Positions 32,194 through 41,088 of a stretch of DNA of 55,989 bases are shown piece after piece. The stretch covers positions 1 to 55,989 of the forward strand of contig NZ_CVSG01000055.1 of the NCBI RefSeq assembly GCF_001179945.1. Direction: 5' to 3'. Below the pieces are notes generated by a model. The model was given only the letters and a program-made list of their open reading frames with translations, was not told the origin of the DNA and did no database searches. A program made the position numbers and the translations under genes. Position 1 is the first letter of the stretch; each line of letters opens with the position of its first letter. Origin of the DNA: Candidatus Pelagibacter communis (GTDB lineage Bacteria; Pseudomonadota; Alphaproteobacteria; Pelagibacterales; Pelagibacteraceae).

Positions 32194-33064
32194 ATTCAAA
32201 AGAGTAAGCAATAATCTTATAAGCTAATTTTGCTACTAAAAAATTATATGAATCAAATTTTTTTATTGGTGAAAGCTCATTAATATCTGCACCAACTATA
32301 TTTGAAATTTGACAAACTTTCTTTATGATAAGCAAAACTTCGTCCCAAAACAACCCGCCTGGTTCTGGGGTTCCAGTTGCTGGCATGATACTTGCATCAA
32401 AAGCATCCACATCAAAAGTTATGTAAACTTGTTTGTTTTGAAATAAGTTATTTAATTTTTCAAGATCCCAATTTTTTTTATCTTTAGCCCAAAAAATCTC
32501 TATCCTACTTTTATTCTTATTATAAAAATCCATTTCAGATTTTGAAAGATTTCTGATACCAAAAGATACAACTTTTAAATTGTTAAAATCCAGGCATCTT
32601 TTAATTGCAGAAGCATGAGAAAATCTTTCTCCTTTATAACTTTCTCTTAGATCAGCATGAGCATCAAAATGAAGAAGGATTAATTCTTTGTGTCTTTTGG
32701 TAAATGGTTTAATAGATCCCGGAGTAATAGAGTGTTCACCTCCTAAGACTAATGGAAATTTCTTCTCAGAAAGTATCTTCTCATTTATTTCTGATAATTG
32801 ATTTAAAGCATCATTTAATTTACTTTTAATTTTGAAAGGTTTTAAGGTTTGAATGCCTATTTCATCGTAGGGCTCTTTATCCAACTCTTCATCAAATAAC
32901 TCTACTTGATGAGAGGCTTTAATTATTTCTTTTGGTCCATTCTTAGTTCCACTACCATAGCTTACGGTTTTTTCTAGACCAAATGGGACCACAACTACTT
33001 TCGACTTTGTTTTGTGATACGCATCAAATCCTAAAAAACCTTTTTTCTGATTTAAGTAGTTCAT
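32183..33064 (-). CDS. speB: Agmatinase-family ureohydrolase
   Basis: Members of this dinuclear-manganese family hydrolyse guanidino compounds to urea and an amine. The 293 residues contain the metal motifs GGEHS, HFDAHADL and TFDVDAFDASIMP, with GTPEPGG typical of the agmatinase side of the family. The gene is the last of a three-gene polyamine unit and directly abuts the deoxyhypusine-synthase-like gene. Agmatine is the obvious substrate, but a larger guanidino-polyamine or guanidinobutyrate is possible. Its 3' end overlaps regB by 11 nt, convergent. Confidence 0.82.
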   Translation of the reverse strand: MNYLNQKKGFLGFDAYHKTKSKVVVVPFGLEKTVSYGSGTKNGPKEIIKASHQVELFDEELDKEPYDEIGIQTLKPFKIKSKLNDALNQLSEINEKILSEKKFPLVLGGEHSITPGSIKPFTKRHKELILLHFDAHADLRESYKGERFSHASAIKRCLDFNNLKVVSFGIRNLSKSEMDFYNKNKSRIEIFWAKDKKNWDLEKLNNLFQNKQVYITFDVDAFDASIMPATGTPEPGGLFWDEVLLIIKKVCQISNIVGADINELSPIKKFDSYNFLVAKLAYKIIAYSFEFKR

Positions 33065-34114
33065 TTAAGACTCAAAAATTTGCGAAAAATTTCTTCTTGA
33101 TCTCTTTTTCCAATTAGCTCTGTGATATGCATCACTTGCAATTAGTGGCAAAACACTCGTAGCCTCAGCAAATACCATTTGTTCTTTTGTAATATCAACT
33201 TTTCCCCAGGAGCTAGCTTCTTTTAACGTAGAGCTACTGCAGGCGCCATCTCTGGTGTCAGCAACAGTAATTTGTATAGCATATTTATGCATGTCAACCT
33301 TTTTGCCCAGTAATTCTGCACAAACTACTGTGTCTTGAATGAAATTTTTAGGCACCCCTCCACCAATCATCAACAGTCCTGATTGTTTTGATTGGAGTTT
33401 TATTTCAGTCAATTCTCTAAATTCCCTAATGGAGTCAATTGTAATATGTTTATGAGGGTTATTTTCTTGATGCATTACTAGTCCAAAACCAGCTGAACTG
33501 TCCGTGAAAGCTGGGCAAAATATCGGAACATTATTATCGTACGCTGTTTCTATTAATGAACTTTTTTTTTTAGAATTAGATTTAAGATATTTTCCTAACT
33601 CTAATATGAATTCTCTTGAAGTATAAGTTTTAGGTTTTAATGTATTAGCAATATCGCAAATAGTTTGATCACATGCTTGTAGCTCTTCTTCATCTATATA
33701 GGTATCATAGATTCTATCTATGTAGTTGTTTCTAAGCTCAGCATCATCTTGAAATTGAGAACCTTGATAATGTTTAAAGCCTAAAGCTTCAAAAAAATCC
33801 ATATCAATAATAGAAGCCCCGGTAGCTACTATCGCATCAACCATGTTGTACTTTACTAAATCAGTATATAAATCCATACACCCACCAGCTGAGGTTGAAC
33901 CTGCCAAAGTTAAAAAAATTGAACAATCCTTATCTGCAAGCATTTCATTGTATATAGATGCTGCTCTGGCTGTATCTCTAGAGGTGAAGGACATTTTACT
34001 CATCCCATCGATAATCTTACGAGCATCAAAAGATTTAATATCGATATGTTCAACTGGGGAATTAAGAAGAGATTTTTTGTTATGTCCGATGTTAGGACTA
34101 TTTTTTTTATTCAT
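33065..34114 (-). CDS. Deoxyhypusine-synthase-like protein (possible homospermidine synthase)
   Basis: The 349-residue protein belongs to the deoxyhypusine-synthase family. It has FLTLAGSTSAGG near the N-terminus, SSAGFGLVM and LLMIGGGVPKNFI in the middle, and EASSWGKVDI near the end, where the lysine of SWGK matches the catalytic lysine of the human enzyme. Bacteria lack eIF5A, the normal substrate, and relatives in Alphaproteobacteria and elsewhere act on free polyamines, for example making homospermidine. The gene overlaps the upstream decarboxylase by 1 nt (TAATG) and abuts the agmatinase gene. Which polyamine is made is unknown. Confidence 0.82.
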   Translation of the reverse strand: MNKKNSPNIGHNKKSLLNSPVEHIDIKSFDARKIIDGMSKMSFTSRDTARAASIYNEMLADKDCSIFLTLAGSTSAGGCMDLYTDLVKYNMVDAIVATGASIIDMDFFEALGFKHYQGSQFQDDAELRNNYIDRIYDTYIDEEELQACDQTICDIANTLKPKTYTSREFILELGKYLKSNSKKKSSLIETAYDNNVPIFCPAFTDSSAGFGLVMHQENNPHKHITIDSIREFRELTEIKLQSKQSGLLMIGGGVPKNFIQDTVVCAELLGKKVDMHKYAIQITVADTRDGACSSSTLKEASSWGKVDITKEQMVFAEATSVLPLIASDAYHRANWKKRSRRNFSQIFES

Positions 34115-35295
34115 TAAGCTACTAAAGAACCAACCTTATCATTTGTATTATCGTACATAGATATAATTGGTTTGTCACTTAATTCGTGAATTTCATTTGA
34201 ATAAAAACCATTAAAGTTTGTTCTGAAAGTAAGACTGTAGGCTCCTAGCTGACCTAACTCTATATAGTCACCCTCTTTAATGTTATTTGGTAACAAAAAA
34301 GGACCTTTCATATAATCTAACCCATCACAAGTAGGTCCAAAAAAACTAAAAGCAGTAAGTTTTTTAGAGTGAGCCCTTCCGGATGTAATCATTTTTGAAG
34401 GTAAAACAAAATTTGGTGCTCCAGCATCAAATAAAGATCCATATGTTCCATCATTAATGTAAAGATTATTTTTTTTTCTTAAAATAACTTTAATAATTGT
34501 GGACCCACTTTCTGCGACTAGAGACCTTCCTGGCTCACAGATTATTTCAGGCAATTTATTAAGTTTTAAATTTTTTAATTCTTTTTTAATCTCGTCCATA
34601 TAATTTATCAATGGCTCTGGATTAAGGTCTGGGTAAACAGAGGGAAAACCGCCTCCAACATTGATTGTGTCTGGAACTATCTTTGTCTTTTTTATAATAT
34701 TTCCTATTTCACGTATGCCCTTAGAGTAAGAGATTTTATGCATGCATTGAGAACCTACATGAAAACTTATTCCAATTTTTCTTGAATGATCTTTACATAA
34801 TCTCACTAATCCCAAAGCTTCAGATGGAAGAGCTCCAAATTTTCTAGATAAATCTATTTCTGCATGTTCATTTGAAATTGCAATTCTTACAAATAACTCT
34901 AAATCTTTTGCTCGGTTGGTAGCATCTAAAATTTTTCTTAATTCATCTTTACTATCCAGGGAGAAACTTTTTACACCGTAGTCGAAGTAAGCTGAAGAAA
35001 TACTTTCTTTACTTTTAATCGTGTGCATAAAATGCAACTTTGAGTCTGATTTAATTTTTTTAATTAGTTTAATTTCATTTAAAGAGGCAACATCAAACTC
35101 ATTGATACCGTTATTTATTATTTGTTTAATAATTTTTTCGTTTGGATTTGTTTTAACGGCGTATAGTATTTTCCCTGGAAAATTTTCTCTAAAAAATTTT
35201 ACGGATTTTTTAATCTCGTTAAGCCGTATACAATATACGGGGTAATCTGGTTTCAGCGAGTTAACTAATTCGTTAACTGTCTTAAATTTTCCCAT
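34114..35295 (-). CDS. Ornithine decarboxylase-like PLP enzyme (fold III)
   Basis: This is an alanine-racemase-fold PLP decarboxylase of 393 residues. The PLP lysine is in LYAVKTNPNEKII. FHVGSQC, INVGGGFPSVYP and EPGRSLVAESG form the cofactor pocket, and GPTCDGLDY carries the catalytic cysteine and substrate-binding aspartate of ornithine/lysine decarboxylases. Ornithine is the most likely substrate, giving putrescine; lysine or both remain possible. It leads the polyamine unit with the two genes that follow. Its leader, divergent from regA, contains a strong hairpin with T-runs. Confidence 0.85.
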   Translation of the reverse strand: MGKFKTVNELVNSLKPDYPVYCIRLNEIKKSVKFFRENFPGKILYAVKTNPNEKIIKQIINNGINEFDVASLNEIKLIKKIKSDSKLHFMHTIKSKESISSAYFDYGVKSFSLDSKDELRKILDATNRAKDLELFVRIAISNEHAEIDLSRKFGALPSEALGLVRLCKDHSRKIGISFHVGSQCMHKISYSKGIREIGNIIKKTKIVPDTINVGGGFPSVYPDLNPEPLINYMDEIKKELKNLKLNKLPEIICEPGRSLVAESGSTIIKVILRKKNNLYINDGTYGSLFDAGAPNFVLPSKMITSGRAHSKKLTAFSFFGPTCDGLDYMKGPFLLPNNIKEGDYIELGQLGAYSLTFRTNFNGFYSNEIHELSDKPIISMYDNTNDKVGSLVA

Positions 35296-35344
35296 TTCAT
35301 GTGTCCCTCGTTAAATTACACAAAGATTTTTTAAAAAATTTAAT

Positions 35345-35383
35345 AAAAAAAACCTTATTTATTCCGCGTTTAAGGTTTTTTTT
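35345..35383. terminator. Bidirectional intrinsic-terminator hairpin between ODC-like gene and regA
   Basis: The 13-nt arms (35345-35357 and 35371-35383) are perfect complements with the core ACCTTA/TAAGGT, and both ends carry A8/T8 runs. It would therefore terminate in either direction. The genes on both sides point away from it, so no gene ends here. It is either a leader attenuator of the minus-strand decarboxylase (about 50 nt before its start) or an insulator between divergent promoters. Confidence 0.7.
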
Positions 35384-35419
35384 ACTTTATGTAAAGAAAA
35401 AAAGGACATTTTTGTCGTG

Positions 35420-35449
35420 TTGAAATTTTGTCAACAGTACCCATATAGA
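35420..35449 (+). promoter_or_regulatory. Putative regA promoter
   Basis: TTGAAA (35420-35425) and TATAGA (35444-35449) are spaced by 18 nt. The predicted start of transcription is at about 35455-35457, the regA ATG itself, which would give a leaderless mRNA. A short inverted repeat GTTGA-N7-TCAAC (35419-35435) overlaps the -35 and could be an operator. Confidence 0.4.
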
Positions 35450-35454
35450 GGCTG

Positions 35455-36027
35455 ATGAGATCACAAAAAAATGTGCCTGAGCAGCTAAAATTGGACGACT
35501 TTGACGATAAATCATTGTTAATCCTGGATGATGACGATCCACTGAGAGGAAGGCTAGCTAGAGCCATGGAAAAGAAGGGTTTTCAGGTAAAAGAGGCAAA
35601 ATCTGTAGCTGAGGGCTTAAATATAGCTAAGAGCTTCCCAACAGCATTTGCAGTGATAGATTTAAGACTTGAGGATGGTAATGGGCTTGATGTTGTTAAA
35701 GAACTCTTCAAAAATAAAAAAGAAAGTAGAATAGTGATGTTAACGGGATACGGGAATCTACCGACGGCTGTAGAGGCGGTAAAAGTTGGTGCCATAGACT
35801 ATATCGCAAAACCAGTTGACGCTGATGACGTTGAAGCTGCACTTCTAGCATCTCCAGAGTCTAAAGCAAAGCCACCTGAAAATCCCATGTCAGCAGATAG
35901 AGTTAAATGGGAGCACATACACAGAGTATTTGAGTTATGCAATAGAAACGTGTCTGAAACAGCAAGAAGACTTAAGATGCATAGGAGAACATTGCAAAGA
36001 ATCCTTTCTAAAAGATCTCCAAGATAA
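35455..36027 (+). CDS. regA: Response regulator RegA/PrrA/ActR
   Basis: RegA is the DNA-binding partner of RegB, controlling respiration and redox balance. The 190-residue protein has an N-terminal receiver domain with the acidic pocket LDDDDP and phospho-acceptor D69 (VIDLRLEDG). The proline-containing linker and a Fis-type helix-turn-helix (NVSETARRLKMHRRTLQRIL) follow, and this C-terminus is almost invariant in RegA proteins. It is separated from regB by the polyamine unit. The common partner senC (Sco-type) is not adjacent. Its stop is 2 nt from the convergent bioY stop. Confidence 0.95.
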   Translation: MRSQKNVPEQLKLDDFDDKSLLILDDDDPLRGRLARAMEKKGFQVKEAKSVAEGLNIAKSFPTAFAVIDLRLEDGNGLDVVKELFKNKKESRIVMLTGYGNLPTAVEAVKVGAIDYIAKPVDADDVEAALLASPESKAKPPENPMSADRVKWEHIHRVFELCNRNVSETARRLKMHRRTLQRILSKRSPR

Positions 36028-36029
36028 TA

Positions 36030-36581
36030 CTAGACGATTTTTCTTAACTTTTTAATTTGTTTAATAGCTAAAGTTGCAATTAGAATCTTTAATAGTTCAG
36101 CTAACAAGAAAGGTTGAGCGCCTAATTTAAATATTGGTTTATCCCATCCAATAAGATTTCCTAACCAAAGCATCCCAAATAAATAAATGAAACTTGTTGC
36201 AAAAGATAATTTAAAAAAAGTCTTAAATAAATTTTCATCGTATTTAAATTTTCCGGCTAAGTATACTGCAATAATAAATCCAACTAAGTAACCCATTGTA
36301 GGTCCTGTGAAATATACTATTCCTATTCCTTTTTCTGGAGTACCTGAAAAAACTGGCAAGCCTAAGATGCCTTCAAATAAATATAAAGAAATTGTGGCGA
36401 GGCCAAGCTTCCAACCAAAAGCAACTCCTATAAATAAAACAACAAATGTCTGCATTGTCATAGGTACCGGGTAAAAAGGAATTTTGATTTTTGATGATAC
36501 TGCCAAAAGTATTGACCCCAGTAAGGCTATAAATAAATATTTTATTAGTTTGGTTTGTTTAAAACTTTTTACAAATTCCAT
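36030..36581 (-). CDS. bioY: Biotin transporter BioY
   Basis: BioY is the membrane S-component of biotin ECF transporters and can also act alone or with shared energising subunits. The 183 residues form about six membrane segments, with the family pattern PVPMTMQTFVVLFIG and later FTGPTMGYLVGF. No bioM or bioN is found nearby. The presence suggests biotin uptake from seawater, but whether the cell is auxotrophic cannot be judged from this window. The short neighbour spacing of 31 nt to the ABC ATPase gene on the same strand could imply co-transcription, but that ATPase is not of the ECF type. Confidence 0.92.
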   Translation of the reverse strand: MEFVKSFKQTKLIKYLFIALLGSILLAVSSKIKIPFYPVPMTMQTFVVLFIGVAFGWKLGLATISLYLFEGILGLPVFSGTPEKGIGIVYFTGPTMGYLVGFIIAVYLAGKFKYDENLFKTFFKLSFATSFIYLFGMLWLGNLIGWDKPIFKLGAQPFLLAELLKILIATLAIKQIKKLRKIV

Positions 36582-36612
36582 AAATACAATTTAACTTTTT
36601 TTAATTTAAAAT

Positions 36613-37542
36613 CTAGTGTTTTGTTAGTTGCACAAAAACATCTTCTAAATCACCATCTTCAGTAGAAATATCCTCAATTTTGATATTATTTTGATTTAAA
36701 TAATTGGCTATTTCACCAAAATCTAATGAGTTTTTTTCATATGTAATTTCGATTGAATTTTTTGAGTTTATTTTGAAATTGATATCTTTCATCAATAGAT
36801 TTTCATTTAAACTTATGTTTTTTACTTTTAAATTTATTTTTTTAGTCTTGATACGCTTTAATAAGTTCTCAGTAGTATCTAATGCAACTAAATTCCCTTT
36901 ATCTATTATTGCAATTCGATCACACATCTGTTGGGCTTCAATGAGGTAATGTGTAGTCAATATTATTGTTACACCTTCTTTGTTAAGCTCTTTTACGTTT
37001 TCCCAAAGATTATTACGTAGTTCTACATCTACGCCTGCTGTAGGCTCATCTAAAACTAAAATTGGAGGTTGATGAACCATTGCTTTGGCTATAAGCAGTC
37101 TTCTTTTCATACCACCTGATAAATTTCTTGAGTAAGCGTTGGCTTTGTTTTCAAGGGCAACAATTTTAAGAATTAAATTAGTTATCCTATCTTTTTTTGC
37201 TATTCCATATAAACCAGCTTGAAGATCGAGAAGTTGCCTAGGACTAAAAAAAGCGTCTAAATTTACTTCTTGAGGAACAATGCCCACTGATGCTCTTACC
37301 TGGCGTGGATTTTTGTCTAAATCAAATCCCCATACATTCACTTTTCCACTCGTCTTAACAACTGTTCCACCTAGGATACTTAAAAATGTTGTTTTACCCG
37401 CTCCATTAGGTCCAAGAAGCCCGAATACCTCTCCTTGTCTAACTTCAAAATTCAATTCATTTAATGCTTTATTTGATTTTCCAGATTTAGTATTGGAATA
37501 AATTTTTGTAAGATTTTCAACAGATAGAGCAAATTTGTTCAT
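36613..37542 (-). CDS. ABC-2-type transporter ATP-binding protein
   Basis: The 309-residue ATPase has Walker A GPNGAGKT, the ABC signature LSGGMKRR, Walker B ILVLDEPTAG and the H-loop TTHYL. The C-terminal extension (about 225-309) and overall pattern match the DrrA/CcmA/YadG-like group that pairs with ABC-2 permeases for export. No permease gene lies next to it, so its partner is encoded elsewhere or was lost. It is divergent from polA with 42 bp between starts. Confidence 0.88.
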   Translation of the reverse strand: MNKFALSVENLTKIYSNTKSGKSNKALNELNFEVRQGEVFGLLGPNGAGKTTFLSILGGTVVKTSGKVNVWGFDLDKNPRQVRASVGIVPQEVNLDAFFSPRQLLDLQAGLYGIAKKDRITNLILKIVALENKANAYSRNLSGGMKRRLLIAKAMVHQPPILVLDEPTAGVDVELRNNLWENVKELNKEGVTIILTTHYLIEAQQMCDRIAIIDKGNLVALDTTENLLKRIKTKKINLKVKNISLNENLLMKDINFKINSKNSIEITYEKNSLDFGEIANYLNQNNIKIEDISTEDGDLEDVFVQLTKH

Positions 37543-37584
37543 ACTTTTTTATAAATCGATTAGAATTCAATGTAATATGTATAT

Positions 37585-40350
37585 ATGACTTCTATAAAAA
37601 AAACAGATCATTTTTATCTAGTCGATGGCTCCGGATATATATTTAGAGCTTATTACGCTCTTCCCCCTCTCTCAAGAAAGAGCGATGGTCTTCCAACTGG
37701 AGCAGTGAGTGGTTTTTGCTCAATGCTTTTCAAATTATTAGAGGATGCAAGATCAGATGATACTAAGAACAAGCCTACTCATTTTGCAGTAATATTTGAC
37801 TCAGCACGGAAAAATTTTAGAAATGAAATCTATAGTGAGTATAAAGCTAACAGAGCAGAAGCCCCTGATGATCTGGCTCCTCAATTTGAATATATAAGAA
37901 AATCAGTAGAAGCTTTTAATTTACCATCTGTAGAATTAATAAACTATGAGGCTGATGATCTCATTGCAACTTATGCAAAAAAAATTACAGAGCTTGGAGC
38001 TAAGGTTACTGTAATTTCATCAGATAAAGACTTAATGCAGTTAGTTTCTAGTAAAGTTAGATTGTTTGATCCTATGAAAAGTAAAGTGATAGGAGAAAAA
38101 GAAGTAATTGAAAAATTTGGAGTTAAACCAAATCAAGTAATAGATGTACAGTCTTTGGCTGGAGACAGCTCAGATAACATTCCAGGAGTTCCAGGCATAG
38201 GCATTAAGACAGCTGCTGAATTAATAAATAAGTATAAAACATTAGAAAATTTATTAAAAAAAGCTTCAGAAATACCTCAGAATAAAAGACGAGAAACGCT
38301 AATATCAAATAAAGATAAAGCTATGATTAGTAAACAATTAGTTACTTTAAAAAATGATGTTCCTTTAAAGCATGATGCTACTGATTTTATCATTAAGGCG
38401 ATAAATAAAGATAAACTCTATAATTTTTTAAGAGATATGGAGTTTAATAGACTGCTCAGCCAAGCTATTAGTTTTTATGGTGAGTCAGGGAATAAAGATT
38501 TAAACGAAAAAACTCAAGCAAGAAAAAACGATAAGATAAATACCAAGAACTACAAAACTATTTCAAATGAAAAGCAGCTTGATGAATTAATACAAAAATT
38601 AAATGAAAAATCAGTTATAGCAGTTGATACTGAAACCTCATCGCTTAATCCACTGGAAGCAAACTTAGTTGGTATATCTTTATGTTATGATGCTAAACAC
38701 TCTTATTATATTCCGCTAGAACACAAAGAAAAAACAGAACTAAAAAAAAATTTAGTTTTAAAAAAACTTAAATCAATTTTAGAGGACACAAGTATTAAAA
38801 AAGTTGGTCAAAATATAAAATATGATTTTATTATATTTAAAAATGAAAATATTGAATTAAACCCGATAGATGATACCATGTTGTTGTCGTATACATTAGA
38901 TGCTGGAAATAATAGGCATAACATGGATACTTTATCTGAATTACACCTAGGACATAAATCTATATCTTATAAGGAAATAGTTGGAACAGGAAAAAAACAA
39001 TTAAATTTTTCAGAAGTGGATCTGAAATCTGCTACAGAATATGCAGCTGAAGATGCAGATATAACTTTAAGGTTATATGAGCTTTTATCTGAGAGAATAT
39101 TAAAGGAAAAGCTGGAAAAAATTTATGAAGTTTTTGAAAAACCAATGATAAAAATTCTAGCAAAGTTAGAAACTAGTGGAATAAAAGTAGACGACGTCTA
39201 CTTAAAAAAGCTTTCAAAAAAGTTTGAAGAAAGATTAATAAAGATTGAAAAAGAAATTTATAAAATAACAGGTAAAAAATTTAATATTGGATCACCAAAA
39301 CAATTAGGAGAAATTATTTATAACGAATTAAAGATAGCAAAATTAAAAAAAACAAAAAAAGGTAGTTTGGCTACTAGTGCTAAAATCTTAGAAGATTTGG
39401 CTATGACAGGACATAAATTTCCAAACTTAGTTTTAGAATGGCGTCAAGTTTCAAAATTAAAAAGTACCTACACAGATGCTTTGCAAGATCACATCAGTAA
39501 AAAAACAAAAAGAGTTCACACTTCTTTCTTATTAGCAGCTACTAATACCGGTAGGCTTGCTTCAAGTGATCCTAACTTACAAAACATTCCCATAAAAACT
39601 ACAGATGGTAAAGAAATAAGAAAAGCCTTCGTTGCAGATAAAGATAGTTTACTTATCTCAGCAGATTATAATCAAATAGAGATGAGGATTCTTGCTGACA
39701 TAGCCGATGTAAAAGAATTAAAGAAAGCTTTTAAAAACAATCAAGATATCCACTCTTTAACAGCTAGTCAGGTTTTTGATGTGCCAATTACTAAAGTGAC
39801 AGATGATTTTAGACGAAAAGCAAAGGCAATTAATTTTGGAATTATTTATGGAATAACGCAATATGGTTTGGCAAAACAAATATCAGTTTCAAATGAAGAA
39901 GCTTTGAACTTTATTAATTCATACTTTAAAAAATTTCCTGAGATTAAAGATTATATGAATACAACGATTAAAACTTGTAGGAAACAGGGCTTTGTCACGA
40001 ATATTTTTGGAAGAAGAATTCACTTAAGAGGAATTAATGATAAAAATTTTAGTGTACGAGCATTTCAGGAAAGAGCAGCAATTAATGCTCCAATACAAGG
40101 ATCAGCTGCTGATATTATCAGGTTAGCAATGATAAAAATTGACAAAATTTTTGAAAAAAAGAAAAAGGCAAAAATGCTTTTACAAATACATGACGAACTT
40201 ATTTTTGAGAGTTCAAAAAAAGATGAAACTGAAGTGAAAAAAATAGTTAAAGATGCGATGACATCAGTTTCAAGTTCAGAACATCATATGTTTTCAATAC
40301 CATTAGAAGTTAGTATTAGTTCTGGAAACAATTGGGGAGAAGCCCATTAA
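37585..40350 (+). CDS. polA: DNA polymerase I
   Basis: PolA is the repair and Okazaki-fragment-processing polymerase. The 921 residues have the 5'-3' exonuclease domain (about 1-300, with FDSARKNFRNE and GDSSDNIPGVPGIG), an intact 3'-5' proofreading domain (AVDTETSSLNP, NIKYDF), and the polymerase domain with motif A DYNQIEMRILA, motif B RRKAKAINFGIIYG and motif C QIHDELIFE. All catalytic residues I look for are present. It starts with ATG and stands alone between the ABC ATPase and chvI. Confidence 0.97.
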   Translation: MTSIKKTDHFYLVDGSGYIFRAYYALPPLSRKSDGLPTGAVSGFCSMLFKLLEDARSDDTKNKPTHFAVIFDSARKNFRNEIYSEYKANRAEAPDDLAPQFEYIRKSVEAFNLPSVELINYEADDLIATYAKKITELGAKVTVISSDKDLMQLVSSKVRLFDPMKSKVIGEKEVIEKFGVKPNQVIDVQSLAGDSSDNIPGVPGIGIKTAAELINKYKTLENLLKKASEIPQNKRRETLISNKDKAMISKQLVTLKNDVPLKHDATDFIIKAINKDKLYNFLRDMEFNRLLSQAISFYGESGNKDLNEKTQARKNDKINTKNYKTISNEKQLDELIQKLNEKSVIAVDTETSSLNPLEANLVGISLCYDAKHSYYIPLEHKEKTELKKNLVLKKLKSILEDTSIKKVGQNIKYDFIIFKNENIELNPIDDTMLLSYTLDAGNNRHNMDTLSELHLGHKSISYKEIVGTGKKQLNFSEVDLKSATEYAAEDADITLRLYELLSERILKEKLEKIYEVFEKPMIKILAKLETSGIKVDDVYLKKLSKKFEERLIKIEKEIYKITGKKFNIGSPKQLGEIIYNELKIAKLKKTKKGSLATSAKILEDLAMTGHKFPNLVLEWRQVSKLKSTYTDALQDHISKKTKRVHTSFLLAATNTGRLASSDPNLQNIPIKTTDGKEIRKAFVADKDSLLISADYNQIEMRILADIADVKELKKAFKNNQDIHSLTASQVFDVPITKVTDDFRRKAKAINFGIIYGITQYGLAKQISVSNEEALNFINSYFKKFPEIKDYMNTTIKTCRKQGFVTNIFGRRIHLRGINDKNFSVRAFQERAAINAPIQGSAADIIRLAMIKIDKIFEKKKKAKMLLQIHDELIFESSKKDETEVKKIVKDAMTSVSSSEHHMFSIPLEVSISSGNNWGEAH

Positions 40351-40361
40351 ACGCCTAAATT

Positions 40362-40390
40362 TTGACAATAAAATTAAGAAAATAAAATTA
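40362..40390 (+). promoter_or_regulatory. Candidate chvI promoter
   Basis: A perfect TTGACA (40362-40367) lies in the 39-nt gap between polA and chvI. The best -10-like match, TAAAAT (40383-40388), is at a short spacing of 15, and AAATTA (40385-40390) at 17. Transcription would start at or just inside chvI (ATG at 40390). Uncertain. Confidence 0.3.
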
Positions 40391-41088
40391 TGACACATAC
40401 AATTGCTTTAGTAGATGATGATAGAAACATACTCACTAGCATAAGTATGGCTTTAGAAAGAGAGGGATTTAAAGTTCAAACTTATATTGATGGTGAGACT
40501 GCTTTAATAGGATTAACTAGAAATCCACCTGACTTAGCGATATTAGACATCAAAATGCCTAGGATGGACGGAGAGGAGTTGCTTAAAAAACTCAAAAAAA
40601 AAATGTCAATTCCAATTATCTTTTTGACATCAAAAGATGATGAAGTTGATGAACTACTTGGCTTGAAGCTAGGAGCTGATGATTTTGTTAAAAAATCTGG
40701 AGGTTTTTCTACTAAAGTTTTAATTGAGAGAATAAGAGTTCAATTAAGAAAAAAAACTAACACTGTTGACGATACAAAAAATATTATTAGTCATGGAAAA
40801 TTAAAACTGGATCCTGCCCAGCTAGAGTGTGAGTGGAATGGAAAAGCTTTGCCTGATAAGCTGACTACTACAGAATTTTTAATTGTCAAAGAATTGGCTA
40901 AAAGACCTGGCGTTATTAAAGAAAGAGCGCATTTAATGGATATAGCATATAAAGAGAATACAGAAATTGAAGATAGAACTATTGATAGTCATGTAAAAAG
41001 AATAAGAAAAAAGTTTAAAAAAGTAGATGAAAAGTTTTCTGCGATTGAAACTAGATATGGAAGTGGATATAGATGGAATGTTAGCTAA
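40390..41088 (+). CDS. chvI: OmpR-family response regulator ChvI
   Basis: ChvI is the response regulator of the alphaproteobacterial envelope/acid-stress system ChvG-ChvI. The 232 residues hold a receiver domain (D9-D11 acidic pocket, phospho-acceptor D53, switch T80) and an OmpR-type winged helix (DRTIDSHVKRIRKKF, RYGSGYRWN). The sequence LVDDDRNILTSISMALE and ILDIKMPRMDGEELL are close to ChvI elsewhere. The loop after conserved K102 reads KSGGFS instead of KPFS, so the usual cis-proline is missing and two residues are added. It abuts chvG (TAATG). Confidence 0.88.
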   Translation: MTHTIALVDDDRNILTSISMALEREGFKVQTYIDGETALIGLTRNPPDLAILDIKMPRMDGEELLKKLKKKMSIPIIFLTSKDDEVDELLGLKLGADDFVKKSGGFSTKVLIERIRVQLRKKTNTVDDTKNIISHGKLKLDPAQLECEWNGKALPDKLTTTEFLIVKELAKRPGVIKERAHLMDIAYKENTEIEDRTIDSHVKRIRKKFKKVDEKFSAIETRYGSGYRWNVS

